This document shows positions 1 through 6,191 of a DNA stretch of 22,183 nucleotides, one piece after another (the stretch's first letter is position 1; each line of letters begins with the position of its first letter). A program made the translations under genes and the position numbers. The stretch is taken from positions 1 through 22,183 of the forward strand of contig JAUYQE010000062.1 in the NCBI GenBank assembly GCA_030695605.1, read 5' to 3'. The stretch comes from Nanobdellota archaeon. Lineage in GTDB: Archaea > Nanobdellota > Nanobdellia > Woesearchaeales > GW2011-AR9. The notes under the pieces are model-generated. The model worked only from the letters and a program-made list of their open reading frames with translations, was not told the origin of the DNA and searched no databases.

Positions 1-28
1 CTAATAACTGTGCTTTTTCGATAACTTT

Positions 29-757
29 TCAGGCCACGACCTGCTTTCTTGACGAGCTATAAAACTTGATAAGCAGCATCAGAAAAGCAAAAGCGCTCAG
101 GAAGTAGCCCAGTGCATACATGCTGTCAGCGAGCACCCCTAAAGAGCCGTAGATCTCGCGGGGGACAATGTAGGTATAGAGAAATTGGGATAGTAAGAAG
201 CAGATATTACTAAAAAAAAGATACACTAAATTTGCTTCAAAAGACCCGGAAGATTGCAGCATTCTATAGAATATGAACAACGGTATGGAGGCCACTAAAA
301 TCAAAGCGCCAATCCCCGCATAATAGTAATCCAAAAAGCTGCCTTTGATAAGCGAAACAGAGAAGAGAGCTACCAATAACAAAACTGCCCCGAAAACCAG
401 CAGGGGGAAAGGGTTTCGGTAATGGCTATCTGTCCGGTATAAGCGCCTGCTGAGAGCAATAAGGGGGAGGAGCATCAGTACTGTGCCGCTTACCCAGTAA
501 ATGTCGGGCATACTCCCTATGGAGTAAATCTGAAACAGATTCAAGATCAGAAACCAGGTTACTTCGCCCAAAGCATACAGCGAGTAGCCAAAGACTAGGA
601 AAAAGAAAATAAAAAACTGCGCATCGGAAAAAAGCTCTTTGAGTTTGTTTCTAAATAAGGTATTAACGACGATAATGCCGAGGAAAGCCGTCAGGGAAGC
701 AAAAACAACAATGACCAGATTAAGCGTGCTTTGAAGTTCTACCACCATTTTTTTCAT
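29..757 (-). CDS. Seven-helix integral membrane protein, unknown function
   Basis: A 242-residue protein made almost entirely of hydrophobic segments. By eye there are about seven membrane helices, roughly at residues 14-35, 46-70, 90-103, 118-137, 143-166, 177-200 and 208-231, with short basic loops (such as RRLYR and the C-terminal SSSRKQ). I recognise no catalytic motif and no family. The N-terminus reads MKKMVV, so both Met1 (757) and Met4 (748) are possible starts. The TATA-like box at 771-780 is centred about 26 nt before Met4, which would make Met4 a leaderless start; Met1 is reported as the longer option. The promoter overlaps the stop codon of the SET-domain gene upstream, and both genes read in the same direction. 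Function cannot be inferred from context. Confidence 0.8.
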   Translation of the reverse strand: MKKMVVELQSTLNLVIVVFASLTAFLGIIVVNTLFRNKLKELFSDAQFFIFFFLVFGYSLYALGEVTWFLILNLFQIYSIGSMPDIYWVSGTVLMLLPLIALSRRLYRTDSHYRNPFPLLVFGAVLLLVALFSVSLIKGSFLDYYYAGIGALILVASIPLFIFYRMLQSSGSFEANLVYLFFSNICFLLSQFLYTYIVPREIYGSLGVLADSMYALGYFLSAFAFLMLLIKFYSSSRKQVVA

Positions 758-770
758 ATAACCGAAAAAA

Positions 771-780
771 GTATTTAAAT
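771..780 (-). promoter_or_regulatory. TATA box for the seven-helix membrane protein
   Basis: On the minus strand this reads ATTTAAATAC, a good archaeal TATA element. Its centre is about 26 nt before Met4 of the downstream gene. It overlaps the stop codon of the preceding SET gene. Confidence 0.55.
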
Positions 781-1263
781 CTGTTGGCGATCAAGAGTGA
801 GGTTTTCCAGAATGTATTGGGGAACAATCCCTAACCTAATATAATTCCGTTGAATCTCTTTTGGCAAATATTTGAAGTCTCTAATCTTTTTACGGCAGTT
901 TTTTGTTTTGCACCGGCAATCCAATTCCCACTCATCTTCATCCATAGTTGTGGAGTAATCTAGAGTAATTTCCTCACTTTTCTTGATGGTTCTCATCGCT
1001 ACCAGAATCGCTTGGTTTTTTTTCATTTTCACTCCGGAATTTGGATCACAAGAGTGATTTAAGAAATCATCCAAGTCGCTGGACGGCCCGAGGTATGTAT
1101 TGGTGTTAACCTGAAGGGAGTGGTTAACAATATCTGGAGTGGTCAATTGCTCTTTGGTGAGGAGTCCCCCTTTGAACTCCAGGAGTTTATTCCCTTTCTT
1201 AAAATTTCTATTCGCAAAAACTGCTTTTCCGTGTTCAGATTGTCCTAAAATTAAGCTTTGCAT
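775..1263 (-). CDS. SET-domain protein with post-SET cysteines (putative lysine methyltransferase)
   Basis: A 162-residue protein with the hallmarks of the SET lysine-methyltransferase fold. These are an N-terminal HGKAVFA strand (residues 11-17), NHSCDPN at 69-75 (the S-adenosylmethionine pocket and pseudoknot motif) and EEITLDY at 97-103 with the catalytic-type tyrosine. A CxCx4C cluster follows (Cys116, Cys118, Cys123), resembling the post-SET zinc site. It is close to the minimal SET size. The substrate cannot be told: archaeal SET proteins could modify chromatin-like proteins, ribosomal proteins or other targets. A TATA box at 1287-1296 places transcription start at or just before the ATG. 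The next gene, divergently transcribed about 210 nt away, is a second, different SET protein. The family call is firm; activity and target are inference. Confidence 0.88.
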   Translation of the reverse strand: MQSLILGQSEHGKAVFANRNFKKGNKLLEFKGGLLTKEQLTTPDIVNHSLQVNTNTYLGPSSDLDDFLNHSCDPNSGVKMKKNQAILVAMRTIKKSEEITLDYSTTMDEDEWELDCRCKTKNCRKKIRDFKYLPKEIQRNYIRLGIVPQYILENLTLDRQQI

Positions 1264-1286
1264 CTTTAAAAAGCAGCTTTACTTTA

Positions 1287-1296
1287 GTATATAATT
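1287..1296 (-). promoter_or_regulatory. TATA box for the minus-strand SET gene
   Basis: The minus strand reads TAATTATATACT around this position, centred about 27 nt upstream of the ATG at 1263, so the SET mRNA is probably leaderless. The element is AT-symmetric and could also work toward the plus strand. Confidence 0.5.
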
Positions 1297-1474
1297 ATTT
1301 TGAAACTTCCCGAGCAGGAAGCCACCCGTAACCAAAGCAGCCTCAGGTAAAGACTGGTTTAAAAGCGCTAGAACCTGTTGGGAAGAGCAACGAAATATTT
1401 TTAAGTGAAGTTCTAATCCCCTAAAGAGAAAAAAAATAATTGAGAAGCAGCGCCCTAGTGCGGAATCCCAAACG

Positions 1475-1852
1475 ATGCTTTTTGTAAAAACATACCTTGA
1501 TACCAGTAAAATTCATGGGATCGGCTTATTTGCCGGAGAAGCAATCCCCAAAGGCACCCTCATCTGGAAGTTCGTGCCTGGATTTGATGTAATCGTTTCA
1601 GTAAAAGAGTTCAACGCCATCCCAAAAGTCGCCCAAGCCTGGATTTCCCGGTATGGGTATAAAAATGGGGTTGGGCATGTCATCTGCGTCGACGATGCCC
1701 GCTTTTTCAACCATGCAGATGATCACAACACGGATGATTCGGACTTGGAGAAAACTGTTGCCAAAAGGGATATCCGCAAAGGAGAAGAGCTGACGAGCAA
1801 CTATTTCTCTTATGATGCAGCCGCCAAGCTGAAATTTGGGAAAAGAAAATAG
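1475..1852 (+). CDS. Small SET-domain protein without post-SET
   Basis: A 125-residue, minimal SET-domain protein. It opens with KIHGIGLFA (residues 12-20), the usual first strand. FFNHADDHNT at 77-86 corresponds to the NHS/C-containing SAM motif, with Ala-Asp replacing Ser-Cys. EELTSNYF at 104-111 supplies the pseudoknot tyrosine. It lacks the C-terminal cysteine cluster seen in the divergent SET neighbour and ends in a basic KFGKRK tail, so the two are distinct subfamilies, not a recent duplication. A TATA-like stretch lies at about 1394-1404 and another AT-rich run at about 1431-1442; neither has ideal spacing, so the promoter is uncertain. Predicted protein-lysine methyltransferase; the substrate is unknown. 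Confidence 0.82.
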   Translation: MLFVKTYLDTSKIHGIGLFAGEAIPKGTLIWKFVPGFDVIVSVKEFNAIPKVAQAWISRYGYKNGVGHVICVDDARFFNHADDHNTDDSDLEKTVAKRDIRKGEELTSNYFSYDAAAKLKFGKRK

Positions 1853-1886
1853 AACACCCCCCCATTAAACGGAGAATCTCAGAAAG

Positions 1887-1896
1887 CTATTTATAA
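1887..1896 (+). promoter_or_regulatory. TATA box for lipoprotein gene
   Basis: CTATTTATAA matches the archaeal TATA consensus. Start would fall near 1918, leaving a leader of about 28 nt that contains the GAGGTG ribosome-binding site at 1934-1939 before the ATG at 1946. Confidence 0.6.
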
Positions 1897-1945
1897 TCAA
1901 GTATTTTTCTTATACGTGATTTATACTCATCCAGAGGTGCTTAAA

Positions 1946-2227
1946 ATGAAAAAGAGGATTTTATTGGAGTTCCTATTTCTGACAAGTGTATTATTCCTAG
2001 TAGCGGGCTGTGTGGAGAAAGCCATACCGAATGAAGACCTGGCCGCAGAAGAAGAATTGGAAAGCTTACTCGATGACGACTTACGTGCAGACCTTGCCAG
2101 TTCTGAGCAAGCAGTAGCCGGCCAAGCATATACCGGAGGCGCGGTAGCCTGCCATAGAAAACTACGAGTAGCCAATACGCAAATAGAGCGGCTGCGGACA
2201 ACACTTGCTTCACAAATTATTGAATAG
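1946..2227 (+). CDS. Small predicted lipoprotein with acidic/helical tail
   Basis: A 93-residue secreted protein. Residues 1-22 form a lipoprotein signal: MKKR basic start, a hydrophobic core, then the lipobox LVAGC with the lipidated Cys22. The mature part is acidic (several Glu/Asp runs at residues 30-50) and ends in a likely helix from about residue 70. I recognise no domain. The ATG at 1946 is chosen over an in-frame ATG at 1916 for two reasons: it is preceded by a GAGGTG ribosome-binding site, and the earlier ATG lies at or before the predicted transcription start. An ORF in another frame begins 8 nt after the stop, so a frameshifted longer C-terminus cannot be excluded. Confidence 0.72.
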   Translation: MKKRILLEFLFLTSVLFLVAGCVEKAIPNEDLAAEEELESLLDDDLRADLASSEQAVAGQAYTGGAVACHRKLRVANTQIERLRTTLASQIIE

Positions 2228-2234
2228 GAGACAG

Positions 2235-2291
2235 ATGGTTGAAAGAATAGAGCAGTTCAAGAAAGCAGTATCAACAGAAAAAGAGGAGTAA
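2235..2291 (+). CDS. Possible 18-codon peptide
   Basis: ATG at 2235, preceded by AGGAGA at 2225-2230, opens an 18-residue reading frame (MVERIEQFKKAVSTEKEE) ending three bases before the next gene's ATG. Its charge pattern suits an amphipathic helix. It is either a real micropeptide linking the lipoprotein and membrane-protein genes, or the displaced C-terminus of the lipoprotein after a frameshift. Two things favour translation: the ribosome-binding site, and a GAGGAG in its last codons that can serve the next gene. Confidence 0.3.
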   Translation: MVERIEQFKKAVSTEKEE

Positions 2292-2294
2292 CTA

Positions 2295-2756
2295 ATGCCT
2301 TTACGCGAACAAGACAAGCATTTCTTAGCTTCACTGTACATCGTTGTCGGTGTGGTTTTCACCTGGAAAGGGCTCTGGGACGGCACTTATGCCCTTTTTA
2401 GCTTTTTTCCCGTCATCCCCGAAGCTTCCGTCCCGTGGATCCTCCTCTTTTTCGGGTTCTCCATGCTGACTTTTTCCAGCTTAATTTTCAACGAGTTCGA
2501 CCCGCTCGGCGGCATAAAGAGAGGAGTCACCAAGACCTTGCACAGCCTCCAGGCCCGCCAGGACAAGAAGAATTTTTCCCTGCACTATTATGACGAAGCA
2601 CAGAAAAAAGAGCAGAGCATCCCGGCTTCCCTCATCAAAAAAATAGAAAAAGACGCCCTCGTTGTCGTACTACCGCATGAGAAAAAAGAGCTGTTCATCC
2701 CCCTGCACCGGATCAAAGAAATCCGCTACAAAGGCGAACGCTACTGGAGGCTCTAA
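2295..2756 (+). CDS. Two-helix membrane protein with DUF504/MJ1316-like tail
   Basis: A 153-residue protein. Two membrane helices lie at about residues 11-30 and 46-65. A soluble part follows, ending with IPLHRIKEIRYKGERYW (135-151). That ending closely resembles the signature of the DUF504 / MJ1316 RNA cyclic-group-end recognition domain, where a basic I-P-x-H-R-I-x-x-I segment is followed by G-E-x-x-W. The preceding strands (SLIKKIEKDALVVVL) also fit that fold. If correct, this is a membrane-anchored version of a domain normally found free or fused to RNA-processing enzymes. It is a tandem paralogue of the next gene (same architecture, about 145-150 residues). GAGGAG at 2283-2288 is the ribosome-binding site. 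The domain assignment is from motif recognition only. Confidence 0.7.
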   Translation: MPLREQDKHFLASLYIVVGVVFTWKGLWDGTYALFSFFPVIPEASVPWILLFFGFSMLTFSSLIFNEFDPLGGIKRGVTKTLHSLQARQDKKNFSLHYYDEAQKKEQSIPASLIKKIEKDALVVVLPHEKKELFIPLHRIKEIRYKGERYWRL

Positions 2757-2757
2757 G

Positions 2758-3192
2758 ATGCTCAGCACAGACGATTTCAAAAAATATTTTTGGTATATCT
2801 TTGGACTGATTGGCGTGGTCTTTTTCTGGGTAGGGGTCTATGATGGCCCCGGCTACCTTCCGTATGTAGAAAATCCTTTGGTGAGCATTATCCTGGGAAT
2901 AACCCTCTTAAGCCTCTCCGGCGTTATCTTCAAAGGCGCAAACCCGCTCTGGGAAGCAGAAAAGCCCATCAAAAGCGTGGCAAAGAAGATCCATCACCAC
3001 CCCCAAAAGCATGAATTTCATTTTAAATACAAAAGCCCGCTGAGCAACAAGGAATTCACGCTCGAAGGGAAGCAGCTCAAAAGCATCGAGAAAGAGTTCT
3101 TAGTGTTCCTCGATCGCGGAAAAGAAGTGTTTGTTCCTTTGCATCGCATCACCGAAGTGCTCCACCAAGGAAAAACGCACTGGAAGGCCTAG
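2758..3192 (+). CDS. Paralogous two-helix membrane protein with DUF504-like tail
   Basis: A 144-residue paralogue of the upstream gene. It has membrane helices at about 11-30 and 41-60, and a C-terminal segment VPLHRITEVLHQGKTHW (126-142) matching the same DUF504/MJ1316-like ending. Both copies share the W-x-G-x-(W/Y)-D-G region after helix 1. The ATG at 2758 is one base after the upstream stop and preceded by GGAGG at 2746-2750, inside the upstream gene's last codons. The longer frame from 2662 lies in another frame of the upstream gene and is rejected. The two copies differ substantially, so the duplication is old. The genes are tightly coupled and probably act together at the membrane. Confidence 0.7.
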   Translation: MLSTDDFKKYFWYIFGLIGVVFFWVGVYDGPGYLPYVENPLVSIILGITLLSLSGVIFKGANPLWEAEKPIKSVAKKIHHHPQKHEFHFKYKSPLSNKEFTLEGKQLKSIEKEFLVFLDRGKEVFVPLHRITEVLHQGKTHWKA

Positions 3193-3193
3193 G

Positions 3194-3697
3194 ATGAACG
3201 GCGGAGATAAAGAACGGTTTTTGGATAGGAAAGGATTGTGGGATAAGAGTGGCATCACCCCGCTGATGATTACTTTTCTTCTGATATCGTTTGCCGTAGC
3301 TGTCGGTACGGTCGTTATGAACTTCGGCAGTGCTCAAGTCGAAGAAGCCGCAGAATGCCCCATTGCCATCAGCCTGCATGTAGCAAATATTGGCGGCCAA
3401 GAACAGCTCTGCCAGGATGCAGCGAAGAGCCAGCTTTCTTTTACCGTCGAGAATGGCGTGAATATCAAAGTAACCGGCTTGATTGTGAATGCCATCGGCA
3501 CGGAACGAGCGGAGACTTTTGAGCTGAATGATGCGAAGATGGACAAAGCCGGCAGCTACGTCGGCAAAGTTCCGTACTCCACGGCAACCAGCGGCACGAT
3601 TCGCCAGGTAAAAATTACACCAAAAGTAACGCCATACGATGCCGAGCAGATTTGTGCAGAGCAGGCAGTGGTGATGGAAGCGGTGCGGGGTTGTTAG
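3194..3697 (+). CDS. Pilin-like secreted or membrane-anchored protein
   Basis: A 167-residue protein with a short charged N-terminus, then KSGITPLMI followed by an unbroken hydrophobic helix to about residue 44. The extracytoplasmic domain of about 120 residues contains four cysteines (Cys55, Cys73 and two near the C-terminus) that could form disulfides. A charged leader, Gly, a Thr-Pro at the start of a long hydrophobic helix and then a beta-rich domain resemble archaeal type IV pilin-like (class III signal) proteins. Cleavage after Gly20 would be expected if so. A simple N-terminal anchor is the alternative. The start at 3194 follows the upstream stop by one base. The 3' end overlaps the convergent ferredoxin gene by four bases. 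Confidence 0.6.
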   Translation: MNGGDKERFLDRKGLWDKSGITPLMITFLLISFAVAVGTVVMNFGSAQVEEAAECPIAISLHVANIGGQEQLCQDAAKSQLSFTVENGVNIKVTGLIVNAIGTERAETFELNDAKMDKAGSYVGKVPYSTATSGTIRQVKITPKVTPYDAEQICAEQAVVMEAVRGC

Positions 3698-4005
3698 ATA
3701 TTTTCTAATTCTTCGGCAATAAGCTTTTTCAAATCCTCCGCATTCTGAATTCCTTTCACAAATCTGCATTTTGGATAGAGCACCGCCACACTGCCCTCGG
3801 CATTGCAAAATCCCAGGCACTGCGCTTTGGTGCAATAGACCTGCGACGTCAATCCCTGCGCACGAATCCACTCTTTGACTTTCTTGACGTCTTCCGCTTT
3901 GATGCGCGGGCCGCAGCTGGGCGTTTGGTTGCTGGGCATTCCCGTCCGGTCGTTGATGCAGACGAAGAGATGCAGTTTTGGCCTGGGAAAATCAATTGTT
4001 TCCAT
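3694..4005 (-). CDS. Thioredoxin-like [2Fe-2S] ferredoxin
   Basis: A 103-residue protein of the thioredoxin-fold [2Fe-2S] ferredoxin type (NuoE/HoxE C-domain-like). LHLFVCIND (residues 11-19) is the first strand and loop with Cys16. Cys31 follows in the PSCGPR turn. CTKAQCLGFCNAEG (58-71) supplies the C-x4-C-x3-C region, followed by the AVLYP strand. Four of Cys16, Cys31, Cys58, Cys63 and Cys67 would ligate the cluster. It probably carries electrons for an unidentified partner, as no redox enzyme is adjacent. The start at 4005 is chosen over 4035 because a GGTGAGGA ribosome-binding site sits about 9 nt upstream. The TATA at 4052-4061 gives a leader of about 25 nt. Confidence 0.82.
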   Translation of the reverse strand: METIDFPRPKLHLFVCINDRTGMPSNQTPSCGPRIKAEDVKKVKEWIRAQGLTSQVYCTKAQCLGFCNAEGSVAVLYPKCRFVKGIQNAEDLKKLIAEELENI

Positions 4006-4051
4006 AAAACTATTCCTCACCTTTAATCGGTACAAATGAGTTGAAGAGCAA

Positions 4052-4061
4052 ATATTATAAA
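4052..4061. promoter_or_regulatory. Bidirectional TATA element for ferredoxin and tRNA-Arg
   Basis: The palindromic-leaning AATATTATAA is placed correctly on both strands: about 26 nt before position 4082 (just ahead of tRNA-Arg at 4087), and about 26 nt before 4030 on the minus strand (25-nt leader of the ferredoxin gene). One TATA region may serve both. Confidence 0.45.
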
Positions 4062-4086
4062 GATTCGGGTCTCCAAAAGAGAAAGC

Positions 4087-4249
4087 GGGCCGGTCGCCTA
4101 GTCTGGATAGGGCACAAGCTTCCTAAGCTTGGTGTCGGGGGTTCAAAGGCCCAAGTACGCTGGGCGAACGTCGTCAAGTGGGGTTTCACTTTGTTCAACC
4201 CCACGAGCGGCTTGGCAGCATACTCGGACTGTAAGTCCTCCCCGGCCCG
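4087..4249 (+). tRNA. tRNA-Arg(CCT) interrupted by an insertion in the T-loop
   Basis: The acceptor stem is GGGCCGG (4087-4093) paired with CCGGCCC (4242-4248), discriminator G4249, and CCA is not encoded. The D stem is GCCT/GGGC. The anticodon stem is CAAGC/GCTTG (4115-4119/4127-4131) around TTCCTAA, giving anticodon CCT at 4122-4124. The T stem is GGGGG (4137-4141) with CCTCC (4237-4241), one G-U pair. The T-loop begins TTCAAA (4142-4147) and resumes with T4236, so about 88 nt are inserted at position 59/60. Removing them gives a normal tRNA of about 75 nt. Canonical archaeal tRNA introns sit at 37/38; T-loop introns are rare and known mainly from Thermoproteales. A T-rich stretch at 4265-4270 is a likely terminator. 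Confidence 0.82.
4148..4235 (+). other. Putative tRNA intron (T-loop, position 59/60)
   Basis: The insert can fold. CCAAG (4151-4155) pairs with CTTGG (4211-4215), CGCT (4158-4161) with AGCG (4206-4209), and GTGGGG (4178-4183) with CCCCAC (4199-4204). A further short hairpin GGACT-GTA-AGTCC (4226-4238) overlaps the 3' junction and part of the T stem. I could not draw a strict bulge-helix-bulge (4-bp central helix, two 3-nt bulges) at any junction that restores a seven-base T-loop. The exact ends are therefore uncertain by one or two bases, and the splicing motif, if it is spliced, is relaxed. Confidence 0.55.
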
Positions 4250-4281
4250 TGTTTAAAATAACCACTTTTTTATCAATAATT

Positions 4282-4289
4282 TTTTATAC
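4282..4289 (+). promoter_or_regulatory. TATA box for glycosidase-like gene
   Basis: TTTTATAC centred about 28 nt before the ATG at 4314; the transcript is predicted to be leaderless. Confidence 0.55.
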
Positions 4290-4313
4290 TCCCCTCTCTC
4301 TCGAAAACTCTGC

Positions 4314-5405
4314 ATGGCGTCCCCACTCATCTACCTCACCGAAGGCGGCCGTATTGCCTTTTCCAGCCTGAAAAATCGTTTTTCCCCAAAACAGTACGAA
4401 GGCGATGCGGCACAGATCTGCAGGCAGATTGTGAAAGACTGCTGGAATGGCCGCTTTTTCCAGACGTCAACGAAAGAAGGGAATTTCCCCCAGTTCTGGA
4501 CGCGGGATTTCGGCTTTTGTACTGCTGCACTCCTGAAGCTGGGCTACAAAGAAGAAGTACAGGCCACGCTGCGCTATGCGCTGCACCGTTTCAAGCGGGC
4601 CAGAAAAATAACAACCACCATAACTCCGGAAGGAAAGCCGTATGACTTTCCGACAATTGCTGCTGATTCTCTGCCTTGGTTCATACACAGCCTGAAGCTG
4701 GCCAGATTCCCGTATCAGGATCACCGGGCGTTCCTGAACCAGGAGATCCAAAAGTACTTTCAGGAACTCCTTGACCACAACACCGGGCTTATTCGGCCAG
4801 AACTGGAACTGTCATCACTCAAAGACTTAGCGATCCGCAAAAGTTCCTGCTACGACAATTGCATGGTTGGGATGCTGGCCCAGGACTTAAAGAGCATGAA
4901 GCTGGTGAATCCTTTTGCCGCTTACCATTACCCGGAACTGCTGCTGCGCCATTTCTGGAACGGCCGCTTTTTCAGTGATGACCTCCAGAAAAAATCTTTT
5001 GTCGCAGGAGATGCGAATATCTTTCCGTTCCTCAGCGGCCTGATAAAAGATGAAGAGAAGCTCCGCTCCGGTGTGCAGGCCATGCAAGAAGCGGAACTCG
5101 ACCAGCCGTTTCCCTTAAAATACACCGCACGAAGGAGCGGCATAGAGTTCCGCTGGCAGGAAAAAGTGGCCTTGCCGAATTACGAAGGCAATGCCGTGTG
5201 GATGCATCTGGGGCCACTCTCCGTGAAGCTGGTGAAAGCCGTTGATGCAGAAAAAGCTGAGAAGTACAAACAGGCATATCAGAAGCTCATTGAAAAGCAC
5301 AAAAATTTCTATGAAGTATTTGCACCCGACGGAAAGCTATACCGCAGCTGGTACTATGCAGCGAGCCCGGGCATGCTGTGGGCGGCAAATTATCTGACAC
5401 TCTGA
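4314..5405 (+). CDS. Six-hairpin (alpha/alpha barrel) glycosidase-like protein
   Basis: A 363-residue soluble protein with the repetitive helix pattern of six-hairpin glycosidases (GH15/GH63/amylo-alpha-1,6-glucosidase type). Recognisable pieces are FPQFWTRDFGF at about residues 58-68 (substrate-binding W-x-R-D), a central CYDNCMVG at about 178-185, and late NYEGNAVWMHLGP and SPGMLWAANYL motifs. It is shorter than most glucoamylases, about one catalytic domain with no carbohydrate-binding module or signal peptide, so it probably acts in the cytoplasm on glycan or a storage oligosaccharide. The downstream glycosyltransferase starts 15 nt after its stop, suggesting shared carbohydrate metabolism. 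Substrate and linkage cannot be read from the sequence. Confidence 0.68.
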   Translation: MASPLIYLTEGGRIAFSSLKNRFSPKQYEGDAAQICRQIVKDCWNGRFFQTSTKEGNFPQFWTRDFGFCTAALLKLGYKEEVQATLRYALHRFKRARKITTTITPEGKPYDFPTIAADSLPWFIHSLKLARFPYQDHRAFLNQEIQKYFQELLDHNTGLIRPELELSSLKDLAIRKSSCYDNCMVGMLAQDLKSMKLVNPFAAYHYPELLLRHFWNGRFFSDDLQKKSFVAGDANIFPFLSGLIKDEEKLRSGVQAMQEAELDQPFPLKYTARRSGIEFRWQEKVALPNYEGNAVWMHLGPLSVKLVKAVDAEKAEKYKQAYQKLIEKHKNFYEVFAPDGKLYRSWYYAASPGMLWAANYLTL

Positions 5406-5419
5406 CCGAGAGGAAGAAT

Positions 5420-6142
5420 ATGGCGCAGCTAAAACGGACAAAAGAACCGGAAATTTCCATCATCATTCCGGCACACAATGAAGCGGCATATATCGAAAAA
5501 ACGCTGCAGAGCTTAAACCAGCAAACGCTAAAAGACTTTGAGACCATTGTCGTTGCCAATGGCTGCACCGATGGGACGGAAGATGTTGTAAAAAAAATTT
5601 ACATGAAAACGCCAGGGCAGCTGCGGCTTTTTTCTCTCCCCGAAGCCAATGTCAGCCGAGCCCGGAATTACGGTGCAAAAAAAGCTAACGGCCAGCTCCT
5701 GCTCTTTCTGGATGCTGACACGCTGCTAGAGAAAGATGCCCTCGAAAAAATGCAAAGGCACTTTCGGGGGCAGCACGCCATCGCCACCACATTTGTTCGC
5801 CCCGACAAATCATTGGTGAAATATCGGCTGGCAATGGCTCTCAAAAATGCATATCACCAATTAGGGCTCTATCACGGCTGTAGTGGAGCTCTACTCTGCC
5901 GAAAAAAAGACTTTGAACGGGTAGGCGGCTATGACGAGATAATTGTCGTCAAAGAGCATCGAAGATTGATTCTCCAGCTCAAGAAATACGGGAAGTTTAC
6001 CTGCCTTCCCACGACCGTAACAACGTCCATGCGCCGCTTTGAGAAGTGGGGGTTGTGGAAAGCCATACGGTTCTGGATTGCGCAAGGAGTGAAAGAATAT
6101 GTGGGCGATTTGCAGAAGAGCAGGTATGAGACGATACGCTAA
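5420..6142 (+). CDS. Family 2 glycosyltransferase
   Basis: A 240-residue GT-A fold glycosyltransferase. SIIIPAHNEAAYIEKTL (residues 13-29) is the nucleotide-binding start. NGCTDGTEDV (48-57) is the next motif. LFLDADT (95-101) carries the DxD metal and nucleotide-sugar motif. GCSGALLCRKKDFERVGGYDE is the acceptor-side region usual in GT2 enzymes. There is no transmembrane helix, so it is soluble or peripherally bound. The ATG at 5420, preceded by GAGAGGAA, is chosen over the in-frame ATG at 5378 inside the upstream gene. It likely forms an operon with the glycosidase-like gene. Donor and acceptor sugars are unknown. Confidence 0.85.
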   Translation: MAQLKRTKEPEISIIIPAHNEAAYIEKTLQSLNQQTLKDFETIVVANGCTDGTEDVVKKIYMKTPGQLRLFSLPEANVSRARNYGAKKANGQLLLFLDADTLLEKDALEKMQRHFRGQHAIATTFVRPDKSLVKYRLAMALKNAYHQLGLYHGCSGALLCRKKDFERVGGYDEIIVVKEHRRLILQLKKYGKFTCLPTTVTTSMRRFEKWGLWKAIRFWIAQGVKEYVGDLQKSRYETIR

Positions 6143-6191
6143 AAAACATCAGCTCTAACTACCTTTTCTCTTACTGCCAACAGCAACTCTC

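Noticed and set aside
2662..2757. Longer N-terminus for the second DUF504-like protein
   Set aside because: It lies in another frame of the upstream gene, and a GGAGG site supports the ATG at 2758.
3149..3871. 240-codon minus-strand frame across the pilin-like and ferredoxin genes
   Set aside because: It overlaps two better supported genes; its cysteine- and histidine-rich composition is typical of a shadow frame.
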